From: Desulfobacula sp.
GTDB lineage: Bacteria > Desulfobacterota > Desulfobacteria > Desulfobacterales > Desulfobacteraceae
Reading direction: 5' to 3'
Length of the DNA: 7,223 bases
NCBI GenBank assembly: GCA_023139225.1
Contig: JAGLNZ010000527.1
Span: 1 to 7,223, forward strand
This document shows positions 6,178 to 7,223 of the stretch, piece by piece. The translations under genes were made by a program, and so were the position numbers. Position 1 is the stretch's first letter. Each line of letters opens with the position of its first letter. The notes beneath the pieces were generated by a model. That model worked only from the letters and a program-made list of their open reading frames with translations. It was not told where the DNA came from and ran no database searches.

Positions 6178-7223
6178 TTATCCTTTCATCTTTACTTTAC
6201 AGCAAATACTTGTGCCTTCGGACAATCGGGAAGATATGTCAAGTTTTCCGCCCACAAGGTTGGCCCGTTCTCTCATTCCCTCAAGTCCGAATCCGTTAAT
6301 TCCATTGTCATTATGGGCATCAAAGCCACATCCGTTATCCTGAATGGATAGAACGATTCCCTCTTTATCGTTTTTAAGTTCAACCGTGATGGTGGTGGCA
6401 TTTGAGTGTTTAAGAGAGTTGGTCACAGCTTCCTGGCCAATTCTGTATAATGCTGTTGCAAGGGTGTCATTGATTTTGGGAATTTCATCATTCTTGAACA
6501 CACAGGAGACGTTTGAGCGTTTTTCAAAATCTGAAAGCAATGATTCCAATGCATCAACAAGTCCCAGATCATCCAGCACTCTTGGTCTTAGGCGATAGGC
6601 CATGTCCCGTACATCATTAATGGTATCATCGATTAAGGCACACATTTTGCGGGCCCTGTTACCGGCTCTTTTATCAACGTTGGTTAAATATTTTTCAACC
6701 CATACCGCATCAATGCGAAGGGCGGTCAGCACCTGTCCCAGATGATCGTGAAGTTCCCTTGCAACCAGTGCTTTTTCCCTTTCCTGGGAGGCAATAATGT
6801 TTTTAGACAGGTTTTTCAAATTATTCTGGGCTTTTTCAAGTTGGGCAGTCCTTTTTTTTACCTGTTGTTCAAGGTCTTGTGAATATTGCGACAGCTTTTC
6901 TTTGGCAATCTGAAGATCTTTTTGAGTGCGATTTTTTTCCGTTACATCCACACTCACAGCCAGGGATCTTACGATTTTATCGTTTTCATCCCTGACCCCG
7001 TAACAGGACAACATAATATCCATTTCCCTTCCGTTTTTTTTGATATAGGAATAGGGAATATCTTTGCAGAACCCTGTACTGAAGAATCTGGGAAAGATCA
7101 CATTAATGGCATACTTTTTTGATTCAGGAGAAAAAAAGCGGGTGAGGTGTTTGCCGATAACCTCCTCTCTTTTATATCCCATTACCTCCACCCAGTGATC
7201 GGAAACCCTGATGATCCGTCCTT
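6178..7223 (-). CDS. PAS-domain sensor histidine kinase, HisKA_3/NarX-DegS type (N-terminus outside the window)
   Basis: The reading frame stays open to base 7223. The GTG at 7191 is an internal Val, because the ten codons before it read GRIIRVSDHW, continuing the PAS motif SDHWVEVMGYKREEVIG. Numbering from that GTG, the PAS/PAC part covers about 1-85 (ending SVDVTEKN), a coiled-coil linker 88-140, and the HisKA_3 phospho-acceptor is H148 in ARELHDHLGQ. An HATPase_c domain follows with an N-box EAVTNSLKHS (254-263), G1 motif DNGCGF (285-290) and GFGLEGMRER (300-309). The part seen has no membrane segment, so any transmembrane or additional sensory domain lies beyond the edge. It should autophosphorylate H148 and pass the phosphate to the regulator encoded 3 nt downstream. 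The PAS could sense redox, oxygen or a ligand; no haem or flavin ligand residue is evident. Confidence 0.93.
   Translation of the reverse strand, partial: GRIIRVSDHWVEVMGYKREEVIGKHLTRFFSPESKKYAINVIFPRFFSTGFCKDIPYSYIKKNGREMDIMLSCYGVRDENDKIVRSLAVSVDVTEKNRTQKDLQIAKEKLSQYSQDLEQQVKKRTAQLEKAQNNLKNLSKNIIASQEREKALVARELHDHLGQVLTALRIDAVWVEKYLTNVDKRAGNRARKMCALIDDTINDVRDMAYRLRPRVLDDLGLVDALESLLSDFEKRSNVSCVFKNDEIPKINDTLATALYRIGQEAVTNSLKHSNATTITVELKNDKEGIVLSIQDNGCGFDAHNDNGINGFGLEGMRERANLVGGKLDISSRLSEGTSICCKVKMKG

Noticed and set aside
7189..7191. GTG as the start of the histidine kinase.
   Set aside because: The frame continues upstream to the window edge and the preceding codons complete the PAS motif, so this GTG is an internal valine.

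Overview
The window looks like a chromosomal stretch of an anaerobic, sulfate-reducing-type deltaproteobacterium (Desulfobacteraceae-like). This is inferred from a siroheme/[4Fe-4S] plus ferredoxin protein, a TAXI-type TRAP transporter, AT-rich spacers and the style of the regulators. No marker gene fixes the taxon. It holds seven protein genes, two of them cut by the window edges. No RNA genes, insertion sequences or CRISPR arrays were seen.

Layout, left to right. (1) The 3' part of a sulfite-reductase-like iron-sulfur protein (+, 1-672, open at the left edge). (2) A complete AAA+ ATPase with a DUF4143-type C-terminus (-, 665-1840), overlapping gene 1 tail to tail by 8 bp. Directly in front of its ATG is a 26-bp-arm inverted repeat that contains what looks like its promoter, and the layout predicts a leaderless mRNA. 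(3) A two-gene TAXI TRAP transporter operon (+): a periplasmic binding protein (2046-3008), a 118-bp spacer with a 12-bp stem-loop, and a fused 4TM/12TM permease with a GTG start (3127-4857), closed by a strong intrinsic terminator (4880-4920). (4) A MarR-family regulator (+, 5073-5525). (5) On the minus strand and convergent with marR, a NarL-type two-component pair: a PAS/HisKA_3 histidine kinase (6178-7223, open at the right edge), then its response regulator (5536-6174), translationally coupled.

How the parts may work together. A near-identical 20-bp element (17/20) lies upstream of both the transporter operon (1961-1980) and marR (5021-5040). The simplest reading is that the MarR protein binds both sites, controlling the transporter and itself in response to a ligand, perhaps the transported solute. 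The transported solute cannot be read from the sequence. The ATPase gene with its palindromic promoter looks like a separate accessory unit placed between the iron-sulfur gene and the transporter. The two-component pair has no visible target in the window.

Nothing here is clearly a new system. The two observations most worth a second look are the palindromic, apparently leaderless promoter of the ATPase and the shared transporter/marR motif.
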